Made by a program: the position numbers and the translations under genes. A DNA stretch of 52,280 nucleotides from Candidatus Dormiibacterota bacterium (GTDB lineage: Bacteria > Chloroflexota > Dormibacteria > Aeolococcales > Bog-877). Below, piece by piece: positions 8,165 to 18,307 of the stretch. The stretch is taken from positions 1-52,280 of the forward strand of contig DAHUZI010000103.1 of the NCBI GenBank assembly GCA_027306595.1, written 5' to 3'. The notes under the pieces were generated by a model that saw only the letters and a program-made list of their open reading frames with translations, was not told where the DNA came from and did not search any database. Numbering within the stretch: position 1 is the stretch's first letter; every line of letters begins with the position of its first letter.

Positions 8165-9472
8165 ATGAGCACCATCAGGCGTCGTGTGACCCTTGCGCTG
8201 GCTGGCGTCGGCGTCGTGGCAGCGACCGTCATCGCGGCGGGCCCCGCAGCGGCCCGACTCGTCCCCGCCGCCTCGTCGAGCACGATCAGCGTTGGCGTGG
8301 TGGCTCCCTTCACGGGCCCCGCGGCCGAGTTCGGCCAATTGCTGAGTGTCCCCTGCTACGTCGGCACCGCCCTCATCAATCGCGCCGGAGGCGTGCTCGG
8401 CAGCACGCTGAAGTGCGTCCCGGTCGATGACACCGGCGATCCGGCCGACGCCGTCCCGAACGTGACCAAGGCCATCGCCACCACATCCAACTTCCAGATG
8501 GCTATCGGGCTCGAGACCAACACTGCCGCCACCACCATCCCGCTGCTGAGCCGGGCCAAGATCCCCTTCTTCACCACCAACGGGTTGGTCTCGTACAACC
8601 ACACCACGGATCCCTACTTCTGGCGCGCGACGCCGGCCGACAATGCCAATGGCGCCGCCTTCGTGGCCTTTGCCGCCCATCGGGGCTGGCGGCGGATCGC
8701 GGTCATCTTCGAGAACACCGCCAGCAACGAGGCGAACCTCCCTGGGGTGATGGCCGCCATCCCGAAGGAGAACGCCAGAGCGGTCATCAACCTGTCGATC
8801 CCGGGCGACTCATCCTCCTACTCCAGCGTCGTCGAACGGGTCTTGGCCGCCCATCCGCAGGTCCTGATCTTCTCAGCCGATCCCCAGACCACGGCCACCT
8901 TCCTGTCCGAATACCAGCAGCTCAACCACAACTCGGTGCCGCCCATGATCACGGCCACCGAGTCGCTCACCCCCGACTTCTACGACACCGTCTCGAAGGT
9001 GATCGGCACCAGCTACATCACCCATCACCTCTACCTGGTCGGAGCCTACTTCAGCACCCGATCTGTGGCCTACAAGGTGTACGCCAAGGAGGCATACGCC
9101 AACCCGCTCACCCACAAGCTGGCGAGCACCATCCTGGCCGTCGGTCCGCCGGCATCCGCCTACGACGGTCTCAACATCATGGCCCTGGCCATGCTGATGG
9201 CCCACAGCACGAAGGGTTCGGTGTATGACCGGTACATCACCCAGGTGGTGTCCAAGAAGCCCGGGGCGGTCGTGGTCCAATCGTTCGCCGCCGGCAAGCG
9301 TGCCCTGGCGGCCGGGCGCAAGATCCAATACGAGGGCGTGGTGGGCGCGATCACCTTCAATCGCTACCACAATTTCGCCGGATCCTTCGCGGTCAACGTC
9401 TTCCGCCCGAGCAAGGCCGGGGTGCTGGTCTACGTGATTCCCGGCGCCGAAGTCTCCCGCCTGCTCGGGTGA
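8165..9472 (+). CDS. ABC transporter substrate-binding protein (branched-chain amino acid/amide type, Peripla_BP_6)
   Basis: Signal peptide; ISVGVVAPFTGPAAEFGQ fold start; GLETNTAATTIPLLSRAKIPFFTTNG. Confidence 0.92.
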   Translation: MSTIRRRVTLALAGVGVVAATVIAAGPAAARLVPAASSSTISVGVVAPFTGPAAEFGQLLSVPCYVGTALINRAGGVLGSTLKCVPVDDTGDPADAVPNVTKAIATTSNFQMAIGLETNTAATTIPLLSRAKIPFFTTNGLVSYNHTTDPYFWRATPADNANGAAFVAFAAHRGWRRIAVIFENTASNEANLPGVMAAIPKENARAVINLSIPGDSSSYSSVVERVLAAHPQVLIFSADPQTTATFLSEYQQLNHNSVPPMITATESLTPDFYDTVSKVIGTSYITHHLYLVGAYFSTRSVAYKVYAKEAYANPLTHKLASTILAVGPPASAYDGLNIMALAMLMAHSTKGSVYDRYITQVVSKKPGAVVVQSFAAGKRALAAGRKIQYEGVVGAITFNRYHNFAGSFAVNVFRPSKAGVLVYVIPGAEVSRLLG

Positions 9473-9505
9473 CGGAGGGGGGCCACCCGTGACCGTGGCC
9501 GACTG

Positions 9506-10393
9506 ATGTCGCTGTTCGTCGACGCGGTTGGCTTCGGCATCGCCTCGGGGGCGGTCATCGCCCTCGGGGCGGTGGGCTTCACGGTCCAGTTCGGCATCAG
9601 TAACGTCCTCAACATCACCTACGGCGCGCTCATGACCCTGGCGGCCTACCTCGGTCTGGTCCTGGTCGGCTGGCACCTGAGCGTGTGGCTGGCGCTGGTG
9701 GTCGTCGCGGTCGTGATCGGCGGGATCTCGGTTGCCTTCAACCGCGCCCTGGTGTCGCCCCTGGTCCAACGCGGCGCCAGCCCCTTCGGGCTGATCGTGG
9801 TCACGGTGGCCGCCGGCATCGTCCTCCAGTACGTCGTGACCGCGATCGCGGGGCCCCAGGCGCAGACCTACGGCGAACAGGGCAACTCGTCCATCGGGGT
9901 CCTCGGCATGACATTCTCGGTCGCCCAAGTGACGATCATCGCCATCACGGTCGTGGTCATGCTCGCCCTCCACCTCCTGCTGACCCGCACCCAACTGGGA
10001 CGGGCGATGCGTGCCACCGCCTCAAACCGCACCCTGGCGCGCAGCTGCGGCATCGCCACTGACCGGGTCAGCGACCTCGCCTGGCTCCTGTCAGGGATGC
10101 TGTGCGGGGCGGCCGGGGTCGCGCTCGCGATCACGGTCGTGTCCTTCGACTTCACCCTGGGGGCGACATTCCTCATCCCGATGATCGCGGCAGCGGTGCT
10201 CGGGGGAGTGGGGCAGCCGTATGGGGCGATGCTCGGCGGGCTGGTGGTCGGGCTGGTGACCCAGATCACGGGCGCACTCTGGGATCCCTCGTACCAGGAC
10301 GTCGTCGCTTTGGGTGTGCTGATCGTGATGCTGCTGGTGCGCCCCCGCGGCCTGTTCGGCGCGGCGTGGTCGGCGCGCCGGCTCCTGGCCTGA
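9506..10393 (+). CDS. Branched-chain amino acid-type ABC transporter permease (LivH family)
   Basis: Multi-TM; GFTVQFGISNVLNITYGALM; GVGQPYGAMLGGLVVGLVTQ. Confidence 0.93.
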   Translation: MSLFVDAVGFGIASGAVIALGAVGFTVQFGISNVLNITYGALMTLAAYLGLVLVGWHLSVWLALVVVAVVIGGISVAFNRALVSPLVQRGASPFGLIVVTVAAGIVLQYVVTAIAGPQAQTYGEQGNSSIGVLGMTFSVAQVTIIAITVVVMLALHLLLTRTQLGRAMRATASNRTLARSCGIATDRVSDLAWLLSGMLCGAAGVALAITVVSFDFTLGATFLIPMIAAAVLGGVGQPYGAMLGGLVVGLVTQITGALWDPSYQDVVALGVLIVMLLVRPRGLFGAAWSARRLLA

Positions 10394-10412
10394 AGCGGGC
10401 GGGGGAGGGCCG

Positions 10413-11438
10413 ATGGGGGCCGCCGGCTACTACGCCACGGTGCTGCTCGTCTACCTTGGCACCGACCTGCTCGCCGCCTGGGGCATGAACCTCGAGTTCG
10501 GGGTGGCGGGGGTGGCCAACCTCGCCTACATCGTGGTGATCGCGGCTGGCGCCTACACCTACGCGGTCTTCGCCCTGCCCCGCGCGACGGCCAACGGCGG
10601 TTTCCAGCAGTACATCCTCGGCCTCCACCAGTCATTCGCGGTGTCCGTCCTCGCCGCCGCGGTGGTGGGGGCGCTGGCCGGCATCCTGATCGGGCTGACT
10701 GGACTCAAGCGGCTGCGCCAGGACTACCAGGCGATGGTGATGCTGGTCGTCTCGCTGATCGCGGCCACGGTCATCGGGGCCGACACCGGGTTCCTCAACG
10801 GCGACATCGGCCTCAGCCTCATCCCCAATCCCTTCGCCAATCTCGCGCCCACCACCGCCAGCTGGGCGTACGTCGCCCTGGTCGCGCTCGCATGCCTGGT
10901 CGGGCTCGTGGTGATGCGCCGGTTCACGACTGGCCCGCTCGGCCGCACGCTGCGCGCGATGCGCGACGACGAGCACGCGGTGGCCGCCGCCGGGCACAGT
11001 GTCGTCAACCTGCGCCTCGTGGTCCAGGCGGTGGGCGGGGCCTTCGGCGGGGTCAGCGGGGCGCTGCTGGTCGCCTTCATCGGCGGTTGGTCCCCCGGCG
11101 CGTGGGCGTACGCCGAGACCCTCGCCATCCTCACCGCCGTGATCGTGGGCGGGATGGGCAACACCGCCGGCGTCAGCGCCGGCGCCTTCGTCGTCTACCT
11201 CCTGCTCCTCCAGGGCGTGCAGTTCCTGCCCCAGTTCGCCGCCCACCCAGGGCTCTCCGAGGACCTCGGCTGGATGGTGCTCGGCGGCCTCACCATCGCC
11301 TTCATCTGGCTGCGGCCCCAGGGGATCTTCCCCGAGCGGCGGCCACGCCTGGGAATCGCCCGGTTCGCGACGGCGGGGGCCCCACCCCCTAGGGAGGAGG
11401 CCGGGCTCGGGGGCGCAGCCGCCCCACCTGGTCCATGA
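10413..11438 (+). CDS. Branched-chain amino acid-type ABC transporter permease (LivM family)
   Basis: Multi-TM; GMNLEFGVAGVANLAYIVV; GPLGRTLRAMRDDEHAVAAAGHSVVNLRL; GGMGNTAGVSAGAFVV. Confidence 0.93.
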   Translation: MGAAGYYATVLLVYLGTDLLAAWGMNLEFGVAGVANLAYIVVIAAGAYTYAVFALPRATANGGFQQYILGLHQSFAVSVLAAAVVGALAGILIGLTGLKRLRQDYQAMVMLVVSLIAATVIGADTGFLNGDIGLSLIPNPFANLAPTTASWAYVALVALACLVGLVVMRRFTTGPLGRTLRAMRDDEHAVAAAGHSVVNLRLVVQAVGGAFGGVSGALLVAFIGGWSPGAWAYAETLAILTAVIVGGMGNTAGVSAGAFVVYLLLLQGVQFLPQFAAHPGLSEDLGWMVLGGLTIAFIWLRPQGIFPERRPRLGIARFATAGAPPPREEAGLGGAAAPPGP

Positions 11439-12247
11439 CAGCCTCCGCGCCCGAGCCCGGCGGCGGGGCGCCGGATGCCGCCGGACGCCCCGGGCCGCTG
11501 CTCACGGTCGAGCGGCTCGCCAAGCAGTTCGGCGGAGTGCGGGCGGTGGATACCGTGGACTTTGCCGTGGATGCCGGGACGATCACCGGGCTCATCGGCC
11601 CCAACGGGGCTGGGAAGTCGACGGTCCTGTCGGTGGTCAGCGGCCAGCTGCCGCCCACCTCCGGCCGGGTCCGCTTCGCCGGCGCCGACGTGACCGGCCA
11701 GCCGATGCACCGGCTCGCCCGGCTCGGCGTGGTTCGCACCTTCCAGCTGGCCCGGGTCTTCGGAGGGCTGACGACTCTGGAGAACCTGGTGGTCGGCGTG
11801 CCCCAGCAACGGGGGCTCACCCCGCTCGGGATCCTCGGCGGGCGGCGCGTCTGGGGGCCGCAGGAGCGGACCCTCATCGACCGGGCCCGCCAGCTCCTGA
11901 CCACCTTCGGCATGGCCCACACGGCCGACGACCTCGCCCGCACCCTGAGCGGCGGCCAGCGGCGGGCAGTGGAGATCATGCGGGCGCTCATGATGCGGCC
12001 GCGGCTGCTCCTGCTCGACGAGCCGATGGCCGGCCTCAGCCCCAGCCTGACGCGCCGGCTGGAGGAGATCTTCCTCGAGCTGTGCACAACCGGCCTCGCG
12101 GTGCTCCTGGTCGAGCATGAGCTCGAGTCGGTGGAGCGGCTCTGCTCGAACGTGGTGGTGATGGCCAACGGGAGGGTCCTCGCCCAGGGGCGGATGGCCG
12201 ACCTTCGGACCCGGCGCGAGGTCCAGGACGCCTATGTCGTCGGCTGA
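11435..12247 (+). CDS. ABC transporter ATP-binding protein (LivG family)
   Basis: Walker A GPNGAGKST, signature LSGGQRR, Walker B LLLLDEPMAGL. 4-bp overlap with the previous gene. Confidence 0.95.
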   Translation: MTASAPEPGGGAPDAAGRPGPLLTVERLAKQFGGVRAVDTVDFAVDAGTITGLIGPNGAGKSTVLSVVSGQLPPTSGRVRFAGADVTGQPMHRLARLGVVRTFQLARVFGGLTTLENLVVGVPQQRGLTPLGILGGRRVWGPQERTLIDRARQLLTTFGMAHTADDLARTLSGGQRRAVEIMRALMMRPRLLLLDEPMAGLSPSLTRRLEEIFLELCTTGLAVLLVEHELESVERLCSNVVVMANGRVLAQGRMADLRTRREVQDAYVVG

Positions 12248-13007
12248 CGGGGCGGCCCCGCGCATCGCCCTCGCCGTGCGCGCCCTCGCGGCCGGCTACG
12301 GGGACCAGCCGGTCGTCGAGGGGGTCGACCTCGACGTGCCCCTGGGACAGGTGGTCGCCGTGGCCGGTCCCAACGGCGCCGGCAAGTCGACGCTGCTGAA
12401 GGCCATCCTCGGCATCGCCCGGCTGCTCGGTGGCCGGATCACCCTGGACGGCGCCGACGTCACCCGCCTGCCGCTGCAGAAGCTCGCCCGCCTCGGGGTC
12501 GGCTACGTGCCCCAGCTCGACGATGTCTTCGACGCCCTGCGCGTGCGCGAGAACCTCGAGATGGGCGGGTATCTGTGCACCCGGCGGGAGCGGGCGCAGC
12601 GATTCGATCGCACCCTGACCGTCTTCCCCCAGCTGACGCCCTTGCTGGAGCGCTACGTGGAGACGCTGAGCGGCGGGCAGCGCAAGATGACCGCGATCGC
12701 CCGGGTGCTGATGCTCGACCCCAAGATCCTGGTCCTCGACGAGCCGACCGCTGGCCTCTCGCCCGAGCTGTCGCGCATGGTCCTCCATGAGCAGGTGCGC
12801 GTCCTCGGCGATCTCGGCACGAGCGTGCTCCTCGTGGAGCAGAAGGCGGTCGCCGCCCTTGAGGTGTCCGACTGGGCGTACCTCATGGTGCGCGGCCGGG
12901 TGGTGATGTCGGCTCCGGCGGCCACGATCCTGGCGGACCCCAGCATGCGCGAAGTCTTCCTGGGCGGGGCCGGGACCGCCGCCGCGGTCGAGGGGGCGAG
13001 CCGGTGA
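12234..13007 (+). CDS. ABC transporter ATP-binding protein (LivF family)
   Basis: Walker A GPNGAGKST, signature LSGGQRK, Walker B ILVLDEPTAGL. Confidence 0.95.
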   Translation: MSSADGAAPRIALAVRALAAGYGDQPVVEGVDLDVPLGQVVAVAGPNGAGKSTLLKAILGIARLLGGRITLDGADVTRLPLQKLARLGVGYVPQLDDVFDALRVRENLEMGGYLCTRRERAQRFDRTLTVFPQLTPLLERYVETLSGGQRKMTAIARVLMLDPKILVLDEPTAGLSPELSRMVLHEQVRVLGDLGTSVLLVEQKAVAALEVSDWAYLMVRGRVVMSAPAATILADPSMREVFLGGAGTAAAVEGASR

Positions 13008-14661
13008 CCGTCGCCGACGCGTTCGTGGCGACGCTGGCGGCCCGGGGGATCGACACCGTCTTCGGCCTGCCGGGGTCGACCGAGGCGCCCCTTCTGGAGG
13101 CCATCCGGGCCGACGGGGGGCTCCGCTACGTCCTCGCGCTCCACGAGGGCGCGGCGGTCTCGATGGCCGATGGCTTCGCGCGGGCGCGGGGCCGGCCCGC
13201 GGTCGTCGGGCTGCACACGACGGTCGGGACCATGACGGGATGAGCCAGCTCTACAACGCCGCCCGAGACGGCACCCCGGTCGTCCTCACCGCCGGGCACA
13301 AGGACCGAGCGGTCCTCGCCGAGGACGGGTTCTGCGCGGTGCCCGACCTCGCCGCGCTCCTGCGCCCGTTCACGAAGATGGCCTGGCTGAGCCTGGCCGC
13401 CGACGCCGTCCCGGCCGACCTCGCCCGGGCCATCGACCGGGCCGCGGCCCCCCCGTCGGGGCCGACCTTCCTCGCCGTGCCGGAGGATCTGATGCGGGAG
13501 GCGGCGCCCGCGGACTGGACGCCCGCCGGGCTCCCCGGCGTCGTCCAGACGGCCCCACCCGCTGCGCCCGACCCCGCCTGGTCGGCCGAGGTGGCCCGGT
13601 GCCTCATGCGGGCTGAGCGACCGATCGCGGTGATCGGCACCCAGGCAGCCGGCGCCACCGGCGCCCTCCAGGCACTGGCGGCCGCCTTCGAGCTGCCGGT
13701 GCTCGCCGCCGACCTGACCGACCTGGGCCGGCTCACCTTCCCGGCCGACGATCCCCATGCCCTTGGGGTGTACGGGGATGAGCCGGCGCTCCTCGAGGGC
13801 TGCGATCTCGTCGTGGCGCTCGGCTGCCGCCTCTTCTTCCCGTTCGCGGAGCGCCTCAGGCCGCGGCTGCCGCTGGGAGCGTCGGTGGTCCACATCCATC
13901 CGGACCCCCAGGTGCTCGGCCGCAACCTGCAGGTGGCCTGGGCCGCGGCGGCCGACGTGGGGGCGGCCGCCCACGAGCTGGTGGCGGCGGCGATGGCGGC
14001 CGGCGGGCTGGGTGCGGCGGTGCGGGCAGCCCGCGCGGCGCGGCTCAGGCGCTGGCGGACAGCCCGCGACGATGCCCTCGGGCGGGAGCTGGAGGCATGC
14101 CGGGCGCGCCGGCCCCCGGCGGTCGCGGAGTGCGCGGCCGCGCTGGCCCGCGTCCTTCCCCCGGGGACGATCGTGGCGGACGAGGGGGTGCGCGCGTCCC
14201 GCCTCCTCTTCCGCCACGGCCGGGTGCCCCGTGAAGGGGCGGTCTGGCGCAGCAGCGGGGGCGCCCTCGGGTGGGGGGTCCCCTGCGCCATCGGCGCCAA
14301 GCTGGCGCAGCCCGACCGGCCGGTGGTGGCGGTGGTGGGGGACGGCAGCCTCCACTTCTCGGTGCAGGCGCTCTGGACGGCGGTCCAGCAGCGGGCCCCC
14401 CTGGTGGTGGTCGTCCTCGACAACGGCGGCTACCTCGCGGTCAAGCGCGCGGTCGAGGTTCATCTCGGGGTCCCGATCGATCCCCGCCTCCACCCCGGGA
14501 CCGAGATCCCGGGGCTCGACCACCTCGCAGTGGCGACCGGCTACGGCGCGAGGGCGACCCGGGTCACGAGTGCCGACGCCCTCGCCGAGGCGGTGGAGGC
14601 GGGGTTGCGCTCAGAGGCGGTCCACGTCGTGGTCGCGGAGGTCGAGCGGATCCGTCCGTAG
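13004..14661 (+). pseudogene. ThDP-dependent enzyme (acetolactate synthase/benzoylformate decarboxylase-like), interrupted by an apparent -1 frameshift at ~13237-13243
   Basis: N-terminal part (13004-13243, ...VVGLHTTVGTMTG*) and the rest (13240-14661, MSQLYNAARDGTPVVLTAGHK...) form one continuous ThDP fold. ThDP-binding GDGSLHFSVQALWTAVQQRAPLVVVVLDNGGY. One extra G in the GGG at 13237-13239 restores ...TMTGMSQLYNAARDG.... Could be a sequencing error or a translationally coupled split gene. Confidence 0.85.
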
Positions 14662-14689
14662 CCGGCGAGGCGACCGCAAGGAGGTGTGC

Positions 14690-16453
14690 ATGTTCGGTCC
14701 CACCTGGAAGTGCTCCGACCGCCGCTTCGGCGTCCGGGTCGAGGCGGATGCCCGCATCCCGCTCGCCGACGGCACGGTGCTGGCCGGGACCTGGGTCCGC
14801 CCCGCAACCGACGAGCCCGTGCCCGCCATCCTCAGCGTCCACGCCTACAACCAGGAGTTCCAGCTGGCCCCGATCCGGCCGGCCGGGTTCAGTTATCAGC
14901 GGGGATGGATGGAGGCCGGCGACCCCCAGTTCTTCGCCCGCCGCGGATACGCCCACGGGGTCTTCACCGTTCGCGGGATCGGCGCCTCCACCGGCCTATT
15001 CCAGGCAATGGGGCCCAAGGAGGCGGACGACATCGCCGAGGCGATCGGGTGGATCGCCTCTCAGCCGTGGTGCAGTGGCCGGGTGGGGATGTTCGGGATC
15101 TCCTACTTCGCCTCCATCCAGCTCCATGTGGCGATGCGCCGGCCCCCGGCGCTGGCGGCGATCTTCTGCCCGTTCGGGCTCACCGACTTCTACCGCGACA
15201 TGTTCTATCACGGGGGGATCCTCTCCCATCGGTTCCTCCTCCAGTGGAAGGAGAAGTTCGACGCCATCCGCTACCGGAGCTGGTACCGCGAACGCCACGG
15301 CGAGGGGGCGTACCAGGCGGCGCTGGCGGCGGCGCTCGCCGACGAGGAGATCAGCGAGGTGCCGGGGCTGGTGGCGGCGCTGGCTCGGCCGGAGGGCGCC
15401 GACGCGTTCCTCGCCGATATCCTGATCCAGCCGTTCGACGGTGAGTTCTACGAGGAGCGCCGGGTCGACTATCGGGCCACGGACGTCCCCGCCTACCTGG
15501 GCGCCTGTTGGGGGCTGTTCGGCCTCCATCTGCCGGCCGCGTTCCGGAGCTGGGACGCCTGGGCCGGCCCCAAGAAGCTGGTCATCGGCCCCCCCCTCTA
15601 CCTCGACCGGCCGTTGACCCAGCTCCATCACGAGGCGCTGCGCTGGTTCGATCACTTCCTCATCGGCAACGACACCGGCTTCCTCGAGGAGCCGCCGATC
15701 CGCCTCTTCATCCCGGGGCGCGCAAGGTGGCGGGCGGCCGAAAGCTGGCCGCTGCCGGAGACCCGCTGGATGGACTTCTTCCTTCACGAGGGGAGCCTCC
15801 TCCACGAGCACGATCCCTGGCCGCTGGAGCGGTCGACCAGCTTCGAGGACTCGCCCTTCGGCCACGGTGAGGCGGTGTTCCTGACCGCGCCGATGGTGGA
15901 GGAGACCGTGGTGGTCGGCCCGTTCGCGCTGGACCTCTGGTGCCGGACCACCGACACCGAGCTCCTCTGCTTCGCCTCGGTGTTCCTTGAGGTGGGGGAC
16001 GGCCAGGAGGAGGAGGTCACTCGCGGATGGCTGCGCGCCACCCGGCGCGCGTTGGACCGTGCCGGGTCACGGCCGGGATGGCCGCACCACCTTCACCGGT
16101 CCGCCCGTGCGGTCGAGCCCGGCGAGCTGCTCCACCTGGAGGTGGCGCTCGGCGCGGGCGCCGCGCGCCTCCTGCCCGGCCAGCGCCTCGGGCTGCGCCT
16201 CAAGGCGGCCGACGACGAGCCCCCGCCGGACGCCGTGCGGGGCGCCGGGTACGGACACCTCAAGCGGCCCACGGCGGCCCGGGTCGAGATCGTCCACGAC
16301 GAGGCCCACGCCTCCCGGCTCGTCGTGCCGGTGGTCGAGGGGAACGTCCTCGGCTCGTTCCTCTCGGGCGGCGTCCTCCCGGCCCCGATCGGCCCGCTCC
16401 CGGTCGCGAAGTTCCGCCGGCCCAAAGGGGGGCGGTCCGCGACGAGCGCCTGA
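14690..16453 (+). CDS. CocE/NonD family hydrolase (X-Pro dipeptidyl-peptidase-like)
   Basis: 588-codon frame MFGPTWKCSDRRFGVRVEADARIPLADGTVLAGTWVRP...; nucleophile motif GMFGISYFASIQL; C-terminal jelly-roll-like region; GGAGGT-like RBS. Confidence 0.9.
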   Translation: MFGPTWKCSDRRFGVRVEADARIPLADGTVLAGTWVRPATDEPVPAILSVHAYNQEFQLAPIRPAGFSYQRGWMEAGDPQFFARRGYAHGVFTVRGIGASTGLFQAMGPKEADDIAEAIGWIASQPWCSGRVGMFGISYFASIQLHVAMRRPPALAAIFCPFGLTDFYRDMFYHGGILSHRFLLQWKEKFDAIRYRSWYRERHGEGAYQAALAAALADEEISEVPGLVAALARPEGADAFLADILIQPFDGEFYEERRVDYRATDVPAYLGACWGLFGLHLPAAFRSWDAWAGPKKLVIGPPLYLDRPLTQLHHEALRWFDHFLIGNDTGFLEEPPIRLFIPGRARWRAAESWPLPETRWMDFFLHEGSLLHEHDPWPLERSTSFEDSPFGHGEAVFLTAPMVEETVVVGPFALDLWCRTTDTELLCFASVFLEVGDGQEEEVTRGWLRATRRALDRAGSRPGWPHHLHRSARAVEPGELLHLEVALGAGAARLLPGQRLGLRLKAADDEPPPDAVRGAGYGHLKRPTAARVEIVHDEAHASRLVVPVVEGNVLGSFLSGGVLPAPIGPLPVAKFRRPKGGRSATSA

Positions 16454-16458
16454 GCCGC

Positions 16459-16508
16459 CGGCCGGCGCGCCGGCCGTTGAGCACCGCGCCACCCCGATCG
16501 GATCGGGG
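16459..16508. terminator. Pair of inverted repeats between convergent genes
   Basis: 18-bp perfect palindrome CGGCCGGCGCGCCGGCCG (16459-16476) and CCCCGATC-G-GATCGGGG (16492-16508), between the CocE stop (16453) and the SHOCT stop (16555). Confidence 0.45.
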
Positions 16509-16554
16509 GCCGTATCCCACGCCGGCTCCGCCAGGTCCGGCCCGCCCGCGGTGG

Positions 16555-16833
16555 TCAGGGGCCGCCCGGCCGGCCCCCCGGTGGAGAGCCGGGCGGCTCG
16601 ACCATCAGGTCGCGCAGCCGCCGGTACTCGTCCGCGTCGATCTCGCCGCGGGCCAGCCGGAGGTCGAGTTGGCGCCGGGCCTCATCGACCGGCCGGCTCG
16701 GCTCGGGCCGGCCGACCACCGCGCGAACGAACATGACCAGCGCCCAGATCACCAGGATCCAGAAGCCGATCCACGCCACCGACATGACGGCGACCTGCCA
16801 GAAGGGCCAGCCGCCACCGTACCAGAACATCAT
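16555..16833 (-). CDS. SHOCT-domain membrane protein
   Basis: TM MSVAWIGFWILVIWALVMFVRAV, then RRQLDLRLARGEIDADEYRRLRDLM. Confidence 0.85.
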   Translation of the reverse strand: MMFWYGGGWPFWQVAVMSVAWIGFWILVIWALVMFVRAVVGRPEPSRPVDEARRQLDLRLARGEIDADEYRRLRDLMVEPPGSPPGGRPGGP

Positions 16834-16974
16834 GGGCGTTCCTCGTTGGGCCCGGGGTCGACGGGGCCATTCATATCGTGCTCGGCCCGGCCCGGCGCGC
16901 GGGCTTCCACCCGCGTCGGCCCGGGCCGCTCCGGGCCCGCGCGCTCGCCGACCGCCGTCCGCTGCACGGTGGCC

Positions 16975-18306
16975 TCAGCCGCCCAGCCGGTCGACGCGCA
17001 GGCCGAAGGCTGCGGCCAAGAGCTCGAATCCCTCCCGGTGGTGGCCGGCCACCAGGATCGAATGATGGGAGGGCAGGCCGCGGACCAGCGCGTGCCCGCT
17101 CGGCACCCGGATGACCGCCCCGGTGCGACAGTCTGACGCCGGGTACTCGGCGTATCCGGTCAGCTCGCCCTCGACCACGACCAGGGACTCGAGGGTCGGG
17201 CCGAGCTTGGCGAGGGTGACGGCGCCCTCGGGGAGGCGGGCATCGATCACCGCCGATCGCTCGTCCACGATCGCCAGGACCTTGGCGCGGAGCCGCCACG
17301 GGCCTGCCATCGGCTGCGGCAGCACCCCGAGATAGCCGCAGTGGGCCGCGAGGACGCAGTCCTCCGGCCGCTCGACGTCGGGAAAGGCCGGGATGCGCTC
17401 ATGGCGGAGCGCGGCCTGCCCGAGCAGGAATGGGTACAGGTTGGTCATGACCACGGGGGCGCCCAGCGAGCGGTGGACGAGGTACTCGGTCAGCATCGAG
17501 AGGGTGTCCGCCTCGCAGCCCCAGATGAGCTGCCGCTCCTGGTAGAGGAGGTTCCAGGCCAGGCACGGGGTGGTGTCGCAGGCGCTCGACTCGTTGAGGC
17601 AGTTGGCCCCGGCCGCGACCACGGGGCCCTCGGCCGCGACCGCCTCGCGCAGGGCGAGATGGAGCTTGACCGCGCTGCGGACGGCCGCCGGGTCGGCGTC
17701 GCCGACCGGGACCCGGCTCCGCCACGGCTCCCAGGCCGCATCGGCCGCGGGATCCGCGATCGCCTTGGCGGCGGCGCCGAGGGCGCCGAGGCTGCGCGTC
17801 ACCACCGGGCAGCCGAAGCGCCGCTCGATCCGCTCGCGCGCCTGGGGCTCCCACCAGTAGAAGCGGCGAAAGATGTCGGGCTGGACGCCGGCCGCCCCCG
17901 GCTGGTCCTGGAACACCAGGAGCCGGCTGCGGGCGAGCTCGGTTCGGGCGGCCAGCGCCCGGCAGGCGGTCCGGGCCCCCTCCAGCGTGTAGGGCACGAG
18001 GGTGGCCACCCCCTCGCTGCGCAGGTAGGAGGTGAGCTCCCAGTCCCACATCGACATCGTGCCGAACTCGGAGGTGACCACCAGGATCGGGCGCGACAGC
18101 GCTCGGAGCTCCGGCACGCGGCCATACGCCTCGCCGACCAGCTGGGGCAGGAGGACGGCGTCGGCCGCCGGCAGCGGGTCCCCGAGGGGGAGCGGGTCGG
18201 CCAGCTCGGCCACATCGCCCAGGAGCTGGCGGAGGCGCTCGGTCTGGGCGCAGAACGCCGGATCGTCGATCGGACCGATGGCGACGGGGAGCAGCCGGGC
18301 TCGCAC
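16975..18306 (-). CDS. L-fucose/arabinose isomerase-like protein
   Basis: 443 aa; fucose isomerase-like architecture; GANCLNESSACDTTPCLAWNLLYQERQLIWGCEADTLSMLTEYLV. Confidence 0.8.
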   Translation of the reverse strand: MRARLLPVAIGPIDDPAFCAQTERLRQLLGDVAELADPLPLGDPLPAADAVLLPQLVGEAYGRVPELRALSRPILVVTSEFGTMSMWDWELTSYLRSEGVATLVPYTLEGARTACRALAARTELARSRLLVFQDQPGAAGVQPDIFRRFYWWEPQARERIERRFGCPVVTRSLGALGAAAKAIADPAADAAWEPWRSRVPVGDADPAAVRSAVKLHLALREAVAAEGPVVAAGANCLNESSACDTTPCLAWNLLYQERQLIWGCEADTLSMLTEYLVHRSLGAPVVMTNLYPFLLGQAALRHERIPAFPDVERPEDCVLAAHCGYLGVLPQPMAGPWRLRAKVLAIVDERSAVIDARLPEGAVTLAKLGPTLESLVVVEGELTGYAEYPASDCRTGAVIRVPSGHALVRGLPSHHSILVAGHHREGFELLAAAFGLRVDRLGG

Positions 18307-18307
18307 C

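Noticed and set aside
13757-16453. 898-aa ORF suggesting a ThDP-CocE fusion
   Set aside because: The upstream 311 residues are an out-of-frame reading of the ThDP gene. The true CocE start is ATG 14690 with a good RBS.
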